From the NCBI GenBank assembly GCA_964545075.1, contig CAZJFS010000054.1, positions 1-24,928 of the forward strand: a stretch of DNA of 24,928 bases, given 5' to 3'. Position 1 is the stretch's first letter. Each line of letters opens with the position of its first letter. The translations under genes were made by a program, and so were the position numbers. The DNA comes from DAOPXV01 sp035352535. GTDB lineage: Bacteria; Muiribacteriota; UBA9980. Below, piece after piece: positions 14,397 to 22,424 of this stretch. The notes below the pieces were generated by a model that was given only the letters and a program-made list of their open reading frames with translations, was not told the origin of the DNA and did not search any database.

Positions 14397-14438
14397 ATTT
14401 GATGAAGGAAGGGAGAACTTCCCTTTCCTTCATCAAAT
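14397..14438. repeat. Near-perfect 42-base hairpin between chemoreceptor and cheR
   Basis: ATTTGATGAAGGAAGGGA (14397-14414) pairs with TTCCCTTTCCTTCATCAAAT (14419-14438), leaving one bulged A and a loop of about four bases. No run of T follows in the minus-strand direction, so it is a poor classical terminator. It may instead stabilise or attenuate the mRNA between the highly expressed receptor and the enzymes downstream. Confidence 0.6.
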
Positions 14439-14460
14439 GTTATCATTGAAGATACGGAAC

Positions 14461-17217
14461 CTATTTTTTGACTATTTCGTGCGACTCGTTTTTAAGCTGT
14501 TTTGAAACTTTCGTTTTGGCCGGGATTATGCTGCCGGTATTTCTGGCGGCGCCAGTTTTTTTAATGCTGATATGGAAGGTTTCAATAAGGCCTCTGAGCG
14601 ATTCGGCCGAAGCTGAAAGTTCTTCGGCTGAAGCCGCGAGTTCTTCCGACGAACTTGCGTTCTGTTCGGTTATAGCCGCGACGTTTTCAACGGCTCTTGA
14701 AACTTCATTAGCCGTAGCTCCCTGCTCTTCGGTTGCGGCCGATATCTGCTCTATCGCTCCGGCCGTTTTTTCGACGCTTATCAGGATCTTTTTCAGCGCT
14801 TCGCCGGCCTGTTCGGAAAGTTTAGCGCCGTCGTTGACTTTCTGCGTCGATTCCTTGATAAGGCTCGTGATCTCTTTCGCCGCGGATGAAGAACGTTCCG
14901 CGAGTTTTCTGACTTCGTCGGCGACGACCGCGAATCCCATGCCGTGTTCGCCCGCGCGGGCTGCTTCGATCGCGGCATTCAACGCGAGAAGATTGGTCTG
15001 GTCGGCTATTTCGCTTATTACTCCGATAATTTCGGCTATCTGTTCGGACGAATGGCTGATCTGTTTCATCGATTCGATCGAATTGTTTACGGCTACTCCG
15101 CCGTCGCCCGCTTCTTTTCTGGTTTCTTCGGCGAGCTGGTTGGTGTTCTGGGCGGAACCCGCGATATCGTTGGTCGATTTGGTGAGTTCGCCGATGGATG
15201 CGGATATTTCTTCGACCGTTGAAGCCTGGCTCTGAGCGCCCTGCGACACGTTCTGAGCGTTAGACGACATTTCTCCGGATACGGCCGATACCTGTTCGGT
15301 CGCTTCGAATACCTGCGAGAAAGCTATATCGAGATTTTCGATGACCTTGTTGATGTTGGTCTTCATTACGTTGTAAGCGCCCTGATAATTGCCGGACATT
15401 CTGACCGTGAGGTTTTTAGCGGCGGCCTCTTCCAAAACCGTTCCGCCGTCATCGACGATGAGAAGATTAAGCGCGTCTATACAGGTGTTGAGGTTATTCT
15501 TGATCTCGTTGAAATCGCCGTTGTATTTATCCGTTATTCTGGGCGGAATGTCGCCCTTGGATATTTTATCGACATAGTTAGCCGCAACATTCAACGGTCC
15601 GATAACGGCGTCGAGCGTCTGGTTGACTCCTTCTACGATTTTTTTGAAATCGCCGTGATGTTTAGCGGCATCCGCGCGCGTCGATAATTTTCCATCGATA
15701 GCCGACCGTGATAGCATATTGAAATCGCTAATCAATTCACGGAGATTACCCATCAATCTGATCATGGCCGGAGCTACATGATCGTTTTCGGACCTTCGGC
15801 CGGAGCCGTTGCCAAGCTGTTTATAGGCTTCGAGTTCGGCGAGTTCGCCGTTTGAAACGTTGACGATCGTTGAAGTGAGATGCTGGATCCTTTCCTCGAC
15901 CTGATTTACGGCTTTTGCGACTTCGGCGAATACGCCGTTATAGTTTCCGGTGACGTTAACCGTATAATCGTTGTTGGCCATTCTCTGAAGGACCTTGTTT
16001 GATTCGGTAAGCCCGCCGAGACCGTCGATGCACTGGTTAAGATTATTCTTGATTTCATTGAAATCGCCGCTATAGTTGTCGGTGATTTTGGCGGGTATGT
16101 CGCCCTTGGATATCCTGTCGATATATTCAGCCGCTACGTTCAACGGCCTGATAACCGCGTCGAGCGTCTGGTTGATGCCTTCTACGATCTTTCTGAAATC
16201 GCCCTGGTGTTTTGAAGCGTCCGCTCTGCTGGCAAGTTTGCCTTCAACGGCAGCTCCGGCAAGCATATTGGCGTCTTTAACGAGAGTGCTGACCGTGTCG
16301 ATGCACTGGTTCAAATTGTTCTTGATTTCATTAAAATCGCCATGATATGTGTCCGTTATTTTGGCGGGAATATCGCCTTTAGAAATTCTATCAACATATT
16401 CGGCCGTAACGTTGAGCGGACGTACAAAAGCGTCCATGATTCCGTTGACGCCAACGACTATCGGCCTGAACTCGAAGTTTGTCGCTTCTACATCGCCTCT
16501 TATATCGAGTTTTCCGCTCTGGACGGCTTCGGCGAGTTTTTTAGCTTCAGCCATAAGGAATGCGAGGACGGCATTGATGTTGGCGGAAATGAACCATCCG
16601 AAGAACAGGGCTATGATTATGCCAAAAACTATAGTTGATGTCATTGTGCTAATTGCGCCATTTGCAAGTATCGTATTGTTGTCGGAAGTTTGTTTCGACT
16701 GTTTTGTTTTCATATCCATCATTTTATCAATGGTTTCCTGAAGGCTTCCGGCGATTCTTAAAGCTTCATCGCTCTGGATGAGGGCGAGCGCTTCAGTGTC
16801 TTTGTTAAGAATTGCCAATTCGGGAACCTTGATGAGGAATTTTTCGTCATATTCTTTGTTCAAATTTTTGAATTGATCGAAAAGTGTTTTCATTTCGGGT
16901 GAAATAATGCCTTTTTCATATTCGGCTCCAGATTTTGCCATAATATCATTGAGTTCTTTTAATTTACCGGAGAAAGATTTAATTTTTTCGATGTCGTTAG
17001 CGATTATGATGTCGCGAAGATTTATGCGTATTCTTTGATAATAGACCGAAATATCGGAAAGTTGAGTGATAGGCACGAGCATTTTTTCATAAAGTACGGT
17101 GTCCGCTTCATCGATTGCGCGGATGTTTTTAATTCCAATGTAGCCTACGATCGAAACGATGATCGCGGCAAAAATAATAAGACCGAAAATTTTTGCTCTG
17201 ACGCTTAAATTTCCCAT
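14461..17217 (-). CDS. Methyl-accepting chemotaxis protein with 4HB sensor and HAMP-like repeats
   Basis: This is a 918-residue inner-membrane chemoreceptor. TM1 is ~8-29 and TM2 ~192-213, enclosing a ~160-residue periplasmic four-helix-bundle sensor (4HB_MCP type). Cytoplasmic residues ~215-640 hold serial HAMP-like units. A 42-residue segment (VRPLNVTAEYVDRISKGDIP...DFNEIKNNLNQCID) occurs at 266-307, 356-397 and 539-580, and a unit of 80 residues recurs at 318-397 and 501-580. The signalling hairpin follows, with its conserved tip EIADQTNLLALNAAIEAARAGE ... GFAVVADEVRKLAERS (~736-776). No C-terminal NWETF-type pentapeptide is present, so tethered CheR docking is not expected. ATG 17217 has AAGGAG 8 bases upstream. 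It sits between cheW and cheR. The ligand is unknown; 4HB domains bind varied small molecules. Confidence 0.94.
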   Translation of the reverse strand: MGNLSVRAKIFGLIIFAAIIVSIVGYIGIKNIRAIDEADTVLYEKMLVPITQLSDISVYYQRIRINLRDIIIANDIEKIKSFSGKLKELNDIMAKSGAEYEKGIISPEMKTLFDQFKNLNKEYDEKFLIKVPELAILNKDTEALALIQSDEALRIAGSLQETIDKMMDMKTKQSKQTSDNNTILANGAISTMTSTIVFGIIIALFFGWFISANINAVLAFLMAEAKKLAEAVQSGKLDIRGDVEATNFEFRPIVVGVNGIMDAFVRPLNVTAEYVDRISKGDIPAKITDTYHGDFNEIKNNLNQCIDTVSTLVKDANMLAGAAVEGKLASRADASKHQGDFRKIVEGINQTLDAVIRPLNVAAEYIDRISKGDIPAKITDNYSGDFNEIKNNLNQCIDGLGGLTESNKVLQRMANNDYTVNVTGNYNGVFAEVAKAVNQVEERIQHLTSTIVNVSNGELAELEAYKQLGNGSGRRSENDHVAPAMIRLMGNLRELISDFNMLSRSAIDGKLSTRADAAKHHGDFKKIVEGVNQTLDAVIGPLNVAANYVDKISKGDIPPRITDKYNGDFNEIKNNLNTCIDALNLLIVDDGGTVLEEAAAKNLTVRMSGNYQGAYNVMKTNINKVIENLDIAFSQVFEATEQVSAVSGEMSSNAQNVSQGAQSQASTVEEISASIGELTKSTNDIAGSAQNTNQLAEETRKEAGDGGVAVNNSIESMKQISHSSEQIAEIIGVISEIADQTNLLALNAAIEAARAGEHGMGFAVVADEVRKLAERSSSAAKEITSLIKESTQKVNDGAKLSEQAGEALKKILISVEKTAGAIEQISAATEEQGATANEVSRAVENVAAITEQNASSSEELAASAEELSASAESLRGLIETFHISIKKTGAARNTGSIIPAKTKVSKQLKNESHEIVKK
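15478..15717 (-). repeat. Internal coding repeat of the chemoreceptor, copy 2
   Basis: This encodes residues 501-580 (MLSRSAIDGKLSTRADAAKH ... NEIKNNLNTCID). It matches residues 318-397, encoded at 16027-16266, across the whole 80 residues with mostly conservative changes and no gaps, pointing to segmental duplication of a double HAMP-like unit. Confidence 0.75.
16027..16266 (-). repeat. Internal coding repeat of the chemoreceptor, copy 1
   Basis: This encodes residues 318-397 (MLAGAAVEGKLASRADASKH ... NEIKNNLNQCID), the partner of 15478-15717. A further copy of its second half alone (residues 266-307) is encoded at 16297-16422, so the array grew by more than one duplication. Confidence 0.75.
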
Positions 17218-17326
17218 AGATCACACTCCTTGAATTTTATGTTTTTATAAACTTATATTTTTCGTCTTTAGGTGGGTTATGGTCGCCATTCTTCTTGATT
17301 AACGGCTGAAATCAAATAGTTCAATG

Positions 17327-17800
17327 TTATACAGCCGTTTCTATCAACGAATGTTCTTCGGATGAAAGTATTTTGTCTATTTCTAGAAGTATCAGAAGCC
17401 TCTTATCAAGTTTTCCAATGCCTTTGATATATTCGCGGCCTATATTTGAAATGACTGGCGGCGGCGGCTCTATCTGGTCGTCGGAAAGCCGCAAAACTTC
17501 CGATACGCCGTCGACGATGATCCCCATTACCCTGTCTAAAACGGATACCACGACTATCCTTGATTCATTGGTTTTTTCTGTGATCAAAAGATTGAAGCGT
17601 TTTCTAAGATCGACTATAGGAATGACGTTTCCGCGAAGATTAATAACGCCTTCAATAAAATCAGGCATTTGCGGTACTTTCGTGATCTCCTGCATTCTGA
17701 TGATCTCCTGGACCTTCATGATGCTGATGCCGAATTCCTCGGAACCGATCCTGAAACTGACGAGTTGCTGGTTTTTTAACCCTTTTTTGTCCTCAAACAT
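17327..17800 (-). CDS. cheW: CheW chemotaxis coupling protein
   Basis: This is a 157-residue SH3-like adaptor that links chemoreceptor tips to the kinase CheA in signalling arrays. It has LVSFRIGSEEFGISIMKVQE at the start, the canonical GVINLRGNVIPIVDLRKRF motif (~50-69), VMGIIVDGVSEVL and a C-terminal YIKGIGKLDKRLLILLEIDK; this is full family length. ATG 17800 has AAAGGAG 9 bases upstream. It lies between the divergent cheW-like gene (19-base gap) and the chemoreceptor gene (109-base gap), all on the same strand, so it belongs to the sigma54-driven operon. No CheA is present in this window. Confidence 0.93.
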   Translation of the reverse strand: MFEDKKGLKNQQLVSFRIGSEEFGISIMKVQEIIRMQEITKVPQMPDFIEGVINLRGNVIPIVDLRKRFNLLITEKTNESRIVVVSVLDRVMGIIVDGVSEVLRLSDDQIEPPPPVISNIGREYIKGIGKLDKRLLILLEIDKILSSEEHSLIETAV

Positions 17801-17819
17801 GATTCACACTCCTTTTTTA

Positions 17820-18302
17820 TTAAAATTGAAATAGCTTTTCTATATTCAGGATATTTTTAACTACATTATGTATGTGACACGCCGTTTTAATATAATTGGC
17901 GCCGGGTCCGGTAACTGAAGCTAGTGTTTTTTCGGAATTTTCTATGTCGATGTCTTCGATATCCGTTACCGAATCTGCGATAAGCGCTTTTTGCGCTTCG
18001 TTGAGATTAATTATTATCGCTGTTTTATCGTTATATTCGGTTTCGGGAAAATTAAAGAGAATTCTCAGATCTATAACCGGAATAATCTTGTTTTTGTATT
18101 TTATTGATAATTCGCTCCCCGCGGCCGTATTTTGCGTGAAGACTACTTTTTCCGGTTTGATGATCTCGGTAACATGTCTTATTTCTACGGCGTATTCCTT
18201 GCCGCATAAATTTAAAACGAGATATTTATTGCGTTGTGAATTCTCGAATTCATCGCTGAATTCGTTTTCCAAGATGGATAAGTTTTTATAAATGTTTTTC
18301 AC
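17820..18302 (-). CDS. Divergent CheW-like coupling protein
   Basis: This 160-residue protein is the first gene of the operon. It aligns with CheW over YLVLNLCGKEYAVEIRHVTE, IIPVIDLRILFNF, ALIADSVTDIEDI and the closing ANYIKTACHIHNVVKNILNIEKL. The receptor/CheA contact motif NLRG of normal CheW is replaced by KYKN (SIKYKNKIIPVIDL), and the protein has an acidic N-terminal extension (ILENEFSDEFENSQRN). The start is GTG 18302, with AAGGAG 12 bases upstream, which is rather far and may mean weak translation. It could be an array-modifying CheW paralogue. The fold call is good; coupling activity is uncertain. Confidence 0.82.
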   Translation of the reverse strand: MKNIYKNLSILENEFSDEFENSQRNKYLVLNLCGKEYAVEIRHVTEIIKPEKVVFTQNTAAGSELSIKYKNKIIPVIDLRILFNFPETEYNDKTAIIINLNEAQKALIADSVTDIEDIDIENSEKTLASVTGPGANYIKTACHIHNVVKNILNIEKLFQF

Positions 18303-18356
18303 TTACGCAAGCATCTCCTTAAAAAGGGATTACATTACAAAATTATCAACTTGCTA

Positions 18357-18374
18357 TTACAAGTTGCGTGCCAG
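18357..18374 (-). promoter_or_regulatory. Sigma54 (-24/-12) promoter of the chemosensory operon
   Basis: On the minus strand, 18374 to 18359 reads CTGGCACGCAACTTGT. Against the consensus YTGGCACG-N4-TTGC it differs only in the last C, which is T, and the GG to G(C) spacing is exact. The predicted start is near 18347, about 45 bases before GTG 18302. The adjacent upstream gene encodes a sigma54 activator on the same strand. Confidence 0.75.
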
Positions 18375-18457
18375 TTTAAAATTTGCTCTGTAATTCAGGC
18401 CTGAATCTTGTTTTAAAAATCGGGTTTACATAATCAAATTTAAAATGTTGACTATTT

Positions 18458-18516
18458 GAAACAAAAAGAAACTTAAATTTCATTTTGTTTCATTTTGCTT
18501 TGAAATGTTATGAAAC
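18458..18516. promoter_or_regulatory. Candidate activator-binding (UAS) repeats upstream of the sigma54 promoter
   Basis: There are three copies of a GAAAY-N5-GAAA motif: GAAACAAAAAGAAAC (18458-18472), its inverted partner TTTCATTTTGTTTC (18478-18491, 13 of 14 bases pairing) and GAAATGTTATGAAAC (18502-18516). They lie about 85-145 bases upstream of the -24 element, the usual distance for enhancer sites of sigma54 activators, in the 227-base gap after the activator gene. Confidence 0.45.
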
Positions 18517-18529
18517 AAGGGTGAAAAGG

Positions 18530-20386
18530 TCAAATCAGTCCATATTTTTTCATTTTACGCCATAGTTTGACGCGGCTGATGCCAAGGCAGGCGGCAGTAT
18601 TCTGACGGCTGAATCCATTTTTTTTCAGGGCGTCGATAAGTGAATTTTTTTCGAGCATATCGATCGTTACGGGATCGGCGGATTCCGGTTCGGCTGGTGT
18701 TCCGGCGCGGCTGGAATAGGCGGTATGAGCGGCGCTTTCCGTATATTTGTCCGGCGGGTTCGCCATGATCTTGTTTTTATAATCCCTTGGAAGATGGTCT
18801 GTTTTAATTGTATCCGCTCCGCAGAAGAGGAAAGCGTGTTCGATTATATTCTGCAGTTCTCTTATATTGCCGGGAAAATCGTATGAAATGAAAAAACTCA
18901 TAACCTTTTCGGAAAGACGCAGAACATTTTTCGAGTATTTTTTATTTAATTTGCTTATGAAATAATCGGCCAGAAGAAATATATCTTCCCGGCGTTCGCA
19001 AAGCGGCGGTATTTTTATGTTGACGACCTTAAGCCTGTAATAGAGATCTTCCCTGAATTTTCCTTCCCGCGTCAGTTCATGCAGATTTTTATTCGTGGCC
19101 GCGATGACCTGGACATCGGCGTTTACGGTGCGGTTGCTGCCTACCGGTTCAAACTGTTTTTCTTCTATGAATCGAAGTATTTTTGCCTGCAAATGTATAG
19201 GCATTTCGCCTATTTCGTCGAGAAAAATATATCCGCCCTCGGCGGCGCTGAATTTTCCGGCTTTATCGTATTTGGCGTCCGTGAATGAACCTTTTACGTG
19301 ACCGAAGAGTTCCGATTCAAGAAGCTGCTCGGGTATGGCGCTGCAATTGACCGTAATAAAAGGTTTTTCCGCCCTGGGTGAAAGTTTGTGTATGACGCGG
19401 GCGAAAAGGCCCTTGCCTGTGCCGGAAGGCCCTTCTATGAGTATATTGCAATCGTTGCGCGATATAACCGGAAGGATGCCTACGATATATCTTATGAAAT
19501 CGCTTTTGCCTACGATATTGTTGAAGGAATGGTTCTCGAAAAGTTCTTTTTTGACCGTGTCGACCTGCTGCTTGAGTTCGTTTGTCTCGGTTATGTCCGT
19601 TATAAGTGCGAATATACCGTCGTGCAAGCCATTGACGTCAATGATCGGCCTTGATTTCGTTTTTACATGTATTTTTTTACCCGACTTGTGAATAAAAATC
19701 CGTTCAAAATTATTTTTTTCAACTTCGACCGTTTCGGCATGGTCGGCCAGGAAATCGTTCTTACTTTTATCTTCCATGAAATCGGACGGTTTTTTACCTA
19801 TAATTTCTTCCGGGGCATAGCCTAATATTTCAGAAAGCCTTCTGTTGACGAAGACGGTAAGCATATTTTTATCAATGACCCAGTAACCGTCGTTGGCGAG
19901 TTCTATTAATTCCCTGAATTTTTTTTCGCTGTTTTCTATGGTTTCCTTCGCTTTTCTTTGTTCGGTGATATCCTGGCTGACTAATATCGACCCGATGGGC
20001 TCATTGCTTTCGTTAAAAATATTCGATACGGAGCAGTGTATGGTTTTCAGCCTGCCGTCGAGGCATTCTATTTCTATGGTGTCTTCGAATATGCCGCGGG
20101 CGTCCGGCATTATGGTTTCATGGCTGCCGTTTCCGAATTTTCCTATATATGTCAGGTAATCGTGATGCTTAAATGTTTGAGATTCGCTTATTGAACGGAT
20201 GTTTTCCCATATTTTCCTCGAAGCCATATTTTCGATTATGACGCATCCGCGGCGGTCCTCGTATGAAACTCCGATGGATATAGTGTCGAGAATGTTTTTC
20301 AGCAGCGTCCTGCAGAATTTAACTTCTTTGAAAGTTTTTTCGAGTTCCGTGATAAGTTCTTGTTTTGACAGGCCTTTCGTTTCCAT
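18530..20386 (-). CDS. Sigma54-dependent transcriptional activator, PAS-PAS-AAA-Fis HTH
   Basis: This 618-residue enhancer-binding protein drives open-complex formation by sigma54 RNA polymerase. PAS domains lie at ~25-145 and ~150-270 (ELANDGYWVIDKNMLTVFVN ... ITDITETNE). In place of a receiver it has these sensors, so it is probably ligand- or redox-controlled. AAA+ domain ~288-515: Walker A GPSGTGKG (319-326), the sigma54-contact loop GSFTDA (366-371, consensus GAFTGA), Walker B YIFLDE (386-391), FREDLYYRL and FPGNIRELQN. The C-terminal Fis-type helix-turn-helix is at ~582-616 (NGFSRQNTAACLGISRVKLW). A sigma54 promoter and repeat sites lie directly downstream of its stop, before the chemosensory operon, making that its likely target. 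ATG 20386 has only a distant AAGGGA. Confidence 0.93.
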   Translation of the reverse strand: METKGLSKQELITELEKTFKEVKFCRTLLKNILDTISIGVSYEDRRGCVIIENMASRKIWENIRSISESQTFKHHDYLTYIGKFGNGSHETIMPDARGIFEDTIEIECLDGRLKTIHCSVSNIFNESNEPIGSILVSQDITEQRKAKETIENSEKKFRELIELANDGYWVIDKNMLTVFVNRRLSEILGYAPEEIIGKKPSDFMEDKSKNDFLADHAETVEVEKNNFERIFIHKSGKKIHVKTKSRPIIDVNGLHDGIFALITDITETNELKQQVDTVKKELFENHSFNNIVGKSDFIRYIVGILPVISRNDCNILIEGPSGTGKGLFARVIHKLSPRAEKPFITVNCSAIPEQLLESELFGHVKGSFTDAKYDKAGKFSAAEGGYIFLDEIGEMPIHLQAKILRFIEEKQFEPVGSNRTVNADVQVIAATNKNLHELTREGKFREDLYYRLKVVNIKIPPLCERREDIFLLADYFISKLNKKYSKNVLRLSEKVMSFFISYDFPGNIRELQNIIEHAFLFCGADTIKTDHLPRDYKNKIMANPPDKYTESAAHTAYSSRAGTPAEPESADPVTIDMLEKNSLIDALKKNGFSRQNTAACLGISRVKLWRKMKKYGLI

Positions 20387-20484
20387 ACTGCTTAAATGAA
20401 TCCCTTGCTTTGAATTTTAAAACGGTTTATTAACTGTTTAAAGTACGATTAAATTAAGCGCTTTGCCGAAAAATCTTGAAAAAA

Positions 20485-21192
20485 TTAAAAATCCGCCATT
20501 TCAAGCAATTTTTCGAGGTTGGTTATTGTAATGTCATTCTTCGACGCCTTTATTATTCCCTTTTTTTTGAACTTGGCCAGCGTGCGCGAAAGCGTTTCGG
20601 GGATAGTTCCCAGCTGGCTCGCCAGAAGGCTTTTTTTAATATTTAGCGTCAGAACGCAATCGTTCTCCGGTTCTTTGTAGGTCCGTTCGGCCAGGCTTAC
20701 GAGATATTTTGCCAGACGCGTCGAAACCTCGTTGAGCGAAAGCTCTTCTATCGTTTTTAAAAATCCGCGCAGCCTTATGCAGAGGGACGCTATTATGTTA
20801 AGGGCGAAGCGCGGCTCTTTTTTCATATAGTTGGTGAAGTCGTCGAATTTTATATATATAAGCTCGCTTCCTGAAATTGTTTCCGCGTGGGCGGGAAATG
20901 TGTTTTCCATGAATATGGCCGCTTCCCCGAACGGCTCGCCGGGTCCGAAGATATGGATTATCTGAGCCTTTCCGCCGGAGGATATTTTATATATCTTGAC
21001 TTTTCCGCTTTTTACGATATAAAAACCATTGGCGCGGTCGCCTTCTGAAAATATGGTTTCGCCTTTTTCATAGGATTTGACCGTGATAATTTTGGAAAAA
21101 TTTATGAGTTCCGGGGGGTTTATGCCTGAAAAAATGTTCGACTCGCTTAGAACTTGGCATATTTCCCGTTCCTGGATTTTCAGCGTTTTCAT
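20485..21192 (-). CDS. Crp/Fnr-family transcriptional regulator
   Basis: This 235-residue regulator has a cyclic-nucleotide-binding-fold sensor (~20-135; KGETIFSEGDRANGFYIVKS, GEPFGEAAIF), a dimerisation helix and a C-terminal Crp-type winged helix (~180-225; KSLLASQLGTIPETLSRTLA). The recognition helix ETLSR resembles that of Fnr (E..SR), predicting a TTGAT-type half site. The cluster of cysteines that holds the Fnr [4Fe-4S] cluster is absent (only one N-terminal Cys), and the cAMP-binding Arg/Ser-Thr pair is not evident, so the signal may be haem/NO, redox or none. ATG 21192 overlaps the TGA of the transporter gene (ATGA) with AAGGAG 10 bases upstream, so the two are translationally coupled. 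No clear TTGAT-N4-ATCAA site was seen nearby. Confidence 0.9.
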   Translation of the reverse strand: MKTLKIQEREICQVLSESNIFSGINPPELINFSKIITVKSYEKGETIFSEGDRANGFYIVKSGKVKIYKISSGGKAQIIHIFGPGEPFGEAAIFMENTFPAHAETISGSELIYIKFDDFTNYMKKEPRFALNIIASLCIRLRGFLKTIEELSLNEVSTRLAKYLVSLAERTYKEPENDCVLTLNIKKSLLASQLGTIPETLSRTLAKFKKKGIIKASKNDITITNLEKLLEMADF

Positions 21193-22367
21193 ATCTCATT
21201 AACTCCTTTTATCCGTTTAAATAGTAAAGCTATAAAAAAAATCATCGTACCGCAGAACGTGTACAGATTGGCCACTGAATACCGTTCGGCGGCGTAGCCG
21301 AAAACCGCGAATGCGAGAGGAAACGTGGCGAACGCTATGGTTTCGAGAATTGAAAAGAACCGGCCCTTGTATTCGTCGGGAACCATCTTTTGAAAGAAGG
21401 CTATCATATTGATATTACAGATGGCGAGAGCGAATCCGTTCCAAAACATCAGTACGTAAAGCAATTCTTTTGATTTTACGACGCTGACCATCGATATGAA
21501 AATACCGCTTAAAAGTATGCTCATAAATATCTTTTTATTGACCTTTTCATTGTGCTTCTGATATTTAGAGATCAGAAAACCGCCGGCGAAGGATCCGCAC
21601 GCGACCGCCGCTTCGGCGAAGCCGAACACCACCGAGTCCATTTTCAATATGCGCGTTACGAAAAGCGGAAGGAATAAGAACGTCGGAATGCCGAAGAAAT
21701 TGAGTCCTGAAAAAAGCGTCAGAATATGAAATATGGTTTTTTGCGAATATACATATTTGAATCCGTCCTTCAAATTGGCTATTATTGAAACCGTTTCAGC
21801 GACAACGGGCGTCGAAAGCTTAATTATTAAAATGCAGACGCCGGAAACCATGAATGAGGAGGCGTTTAAAAGAAAAGCCATATAAACGCCGAAAAATCCT
21901 ACGATAGCGCCGCCCGTCGCCGCGCCGGCTATGGTAGAAAAATCGCGCGCCATCTGATTGAACGCGGTGGCTTTGACTATATATCGTTCCTCTACGAGAA
22001 ACGGAATGGACGCCGTGGCCGCTGGATTGAAAAAGCATGAAAGCGAAGATAAAATGAAACCGGCGATATAAACTTCGAAGACCTCGAGGTTTTTAAGATA
22101 TACGCGCCAGGTGAGGTAAAAGATCAAAAAACCGCGTAAAAAATCGGTCGCGGCCATCACCCATTTTTTGTTGACTTTATCGATGTAAGAGCCGGCGAAA
22201 GGCCCTATCAGAAGAATCGGGAGGCTTGCGAAAACAAGCATGCCGCCCATGGATATGGCGGAACCCGTTTTTTCGAGGATATACCAGGCGAGGGCGATTT
22301 CATAAATCTTGTCGCCGATTTGCGAAATAAAATTTCCGGCGAGGAATATGTAATAGCTGGCGTTCAT
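21189..22367 (-). CDS. MFS transporter (drug/siderophore-exporter-like)
   Basis: This 392-residue membrane protein is hydrophobic throughout, consistent with about 12 transmembrane helices. The N terminus (FLAGNFISQIGDKIYEIALA) and the loop 2-3 signature LLIGPFAGSYIDKVNKKWVM match the MFS_3/transmembrane secretion-effector group, which includes macrolide and enterobactin exporters. VPDEYKGRFFSILETIAF in the second half is also typical. The substrate cannot be predicted. ATG 22367 has GGGAG 9 bases upstream. It overlaps the Crp/Fnr regulator gene by four bases, so that regulator may control its own operon in response to the transported compound or stress. Confidence 0.9.
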   Translation of the reverse strand: MNASYYIFLAGNFISQIGDKIYEIALAWYILEKTGSAISMGGMLVFASLPILLIGPFAGSYIDKVNKKWVMAATDFLRGFLIFYLTWRVYLKNLEVFEVYIAGFILSSLSCFFNPAATASIPFLVEERYIVKATAFNQMARDFSTIAGAATGGAIVGFFGVYMAFLLNASSFMVSGVCILIIKLSTPVVAETVSIIANLKDGFKYVYSQKTIFHILTLFSGLNFFGIPTFLFLPLFVTRILKMDSVVFGFAEAAVACGSFAGGFLISKYQKHNEKVNKKIFMSILLSGIFISMVSVVKSKELLYVLMFWNGFALAICNINMIAFFQKMVPDEYKGRFFSILETIAFATFPLAFAVFGYAAERYSVANLYTFCGTMIFFIALLFKRIKGVNEI

Positions 22368-22424
22368 TAGAAAAACTCCCGGTTTTGAATTGTTCGATAC
22401 ATTCGCTTCAGAGCCATTTTCATG

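Noticed and set aside
14468..15235. A 255-codon open frame on the plus strand opposite the chemoreceptor gene, Ser/Ala rich
   Set aside because: It is an antisense shadow of the low-complexity, strongly biased receptor signalling domain; it has no ribosome site and no family resemblance. Other plus-strand frames opposite the CheB/CheR fusion (9633-11693) are rejected on the same grounds.
15478..16422. Regular repeats that might suggest a CRISPR or satellite array
   Set aside because: They are in-frame protein repeats of HAMP-like units, long and diverged, without unique spacers.
17301..17339. AACGGCTG/CAGCCGTT inverted repeat at the end of cheW
   Set aside because: It has a 23-base loop, overlaps the cheW stop region, and has no T-tract; not supported as a terminator.
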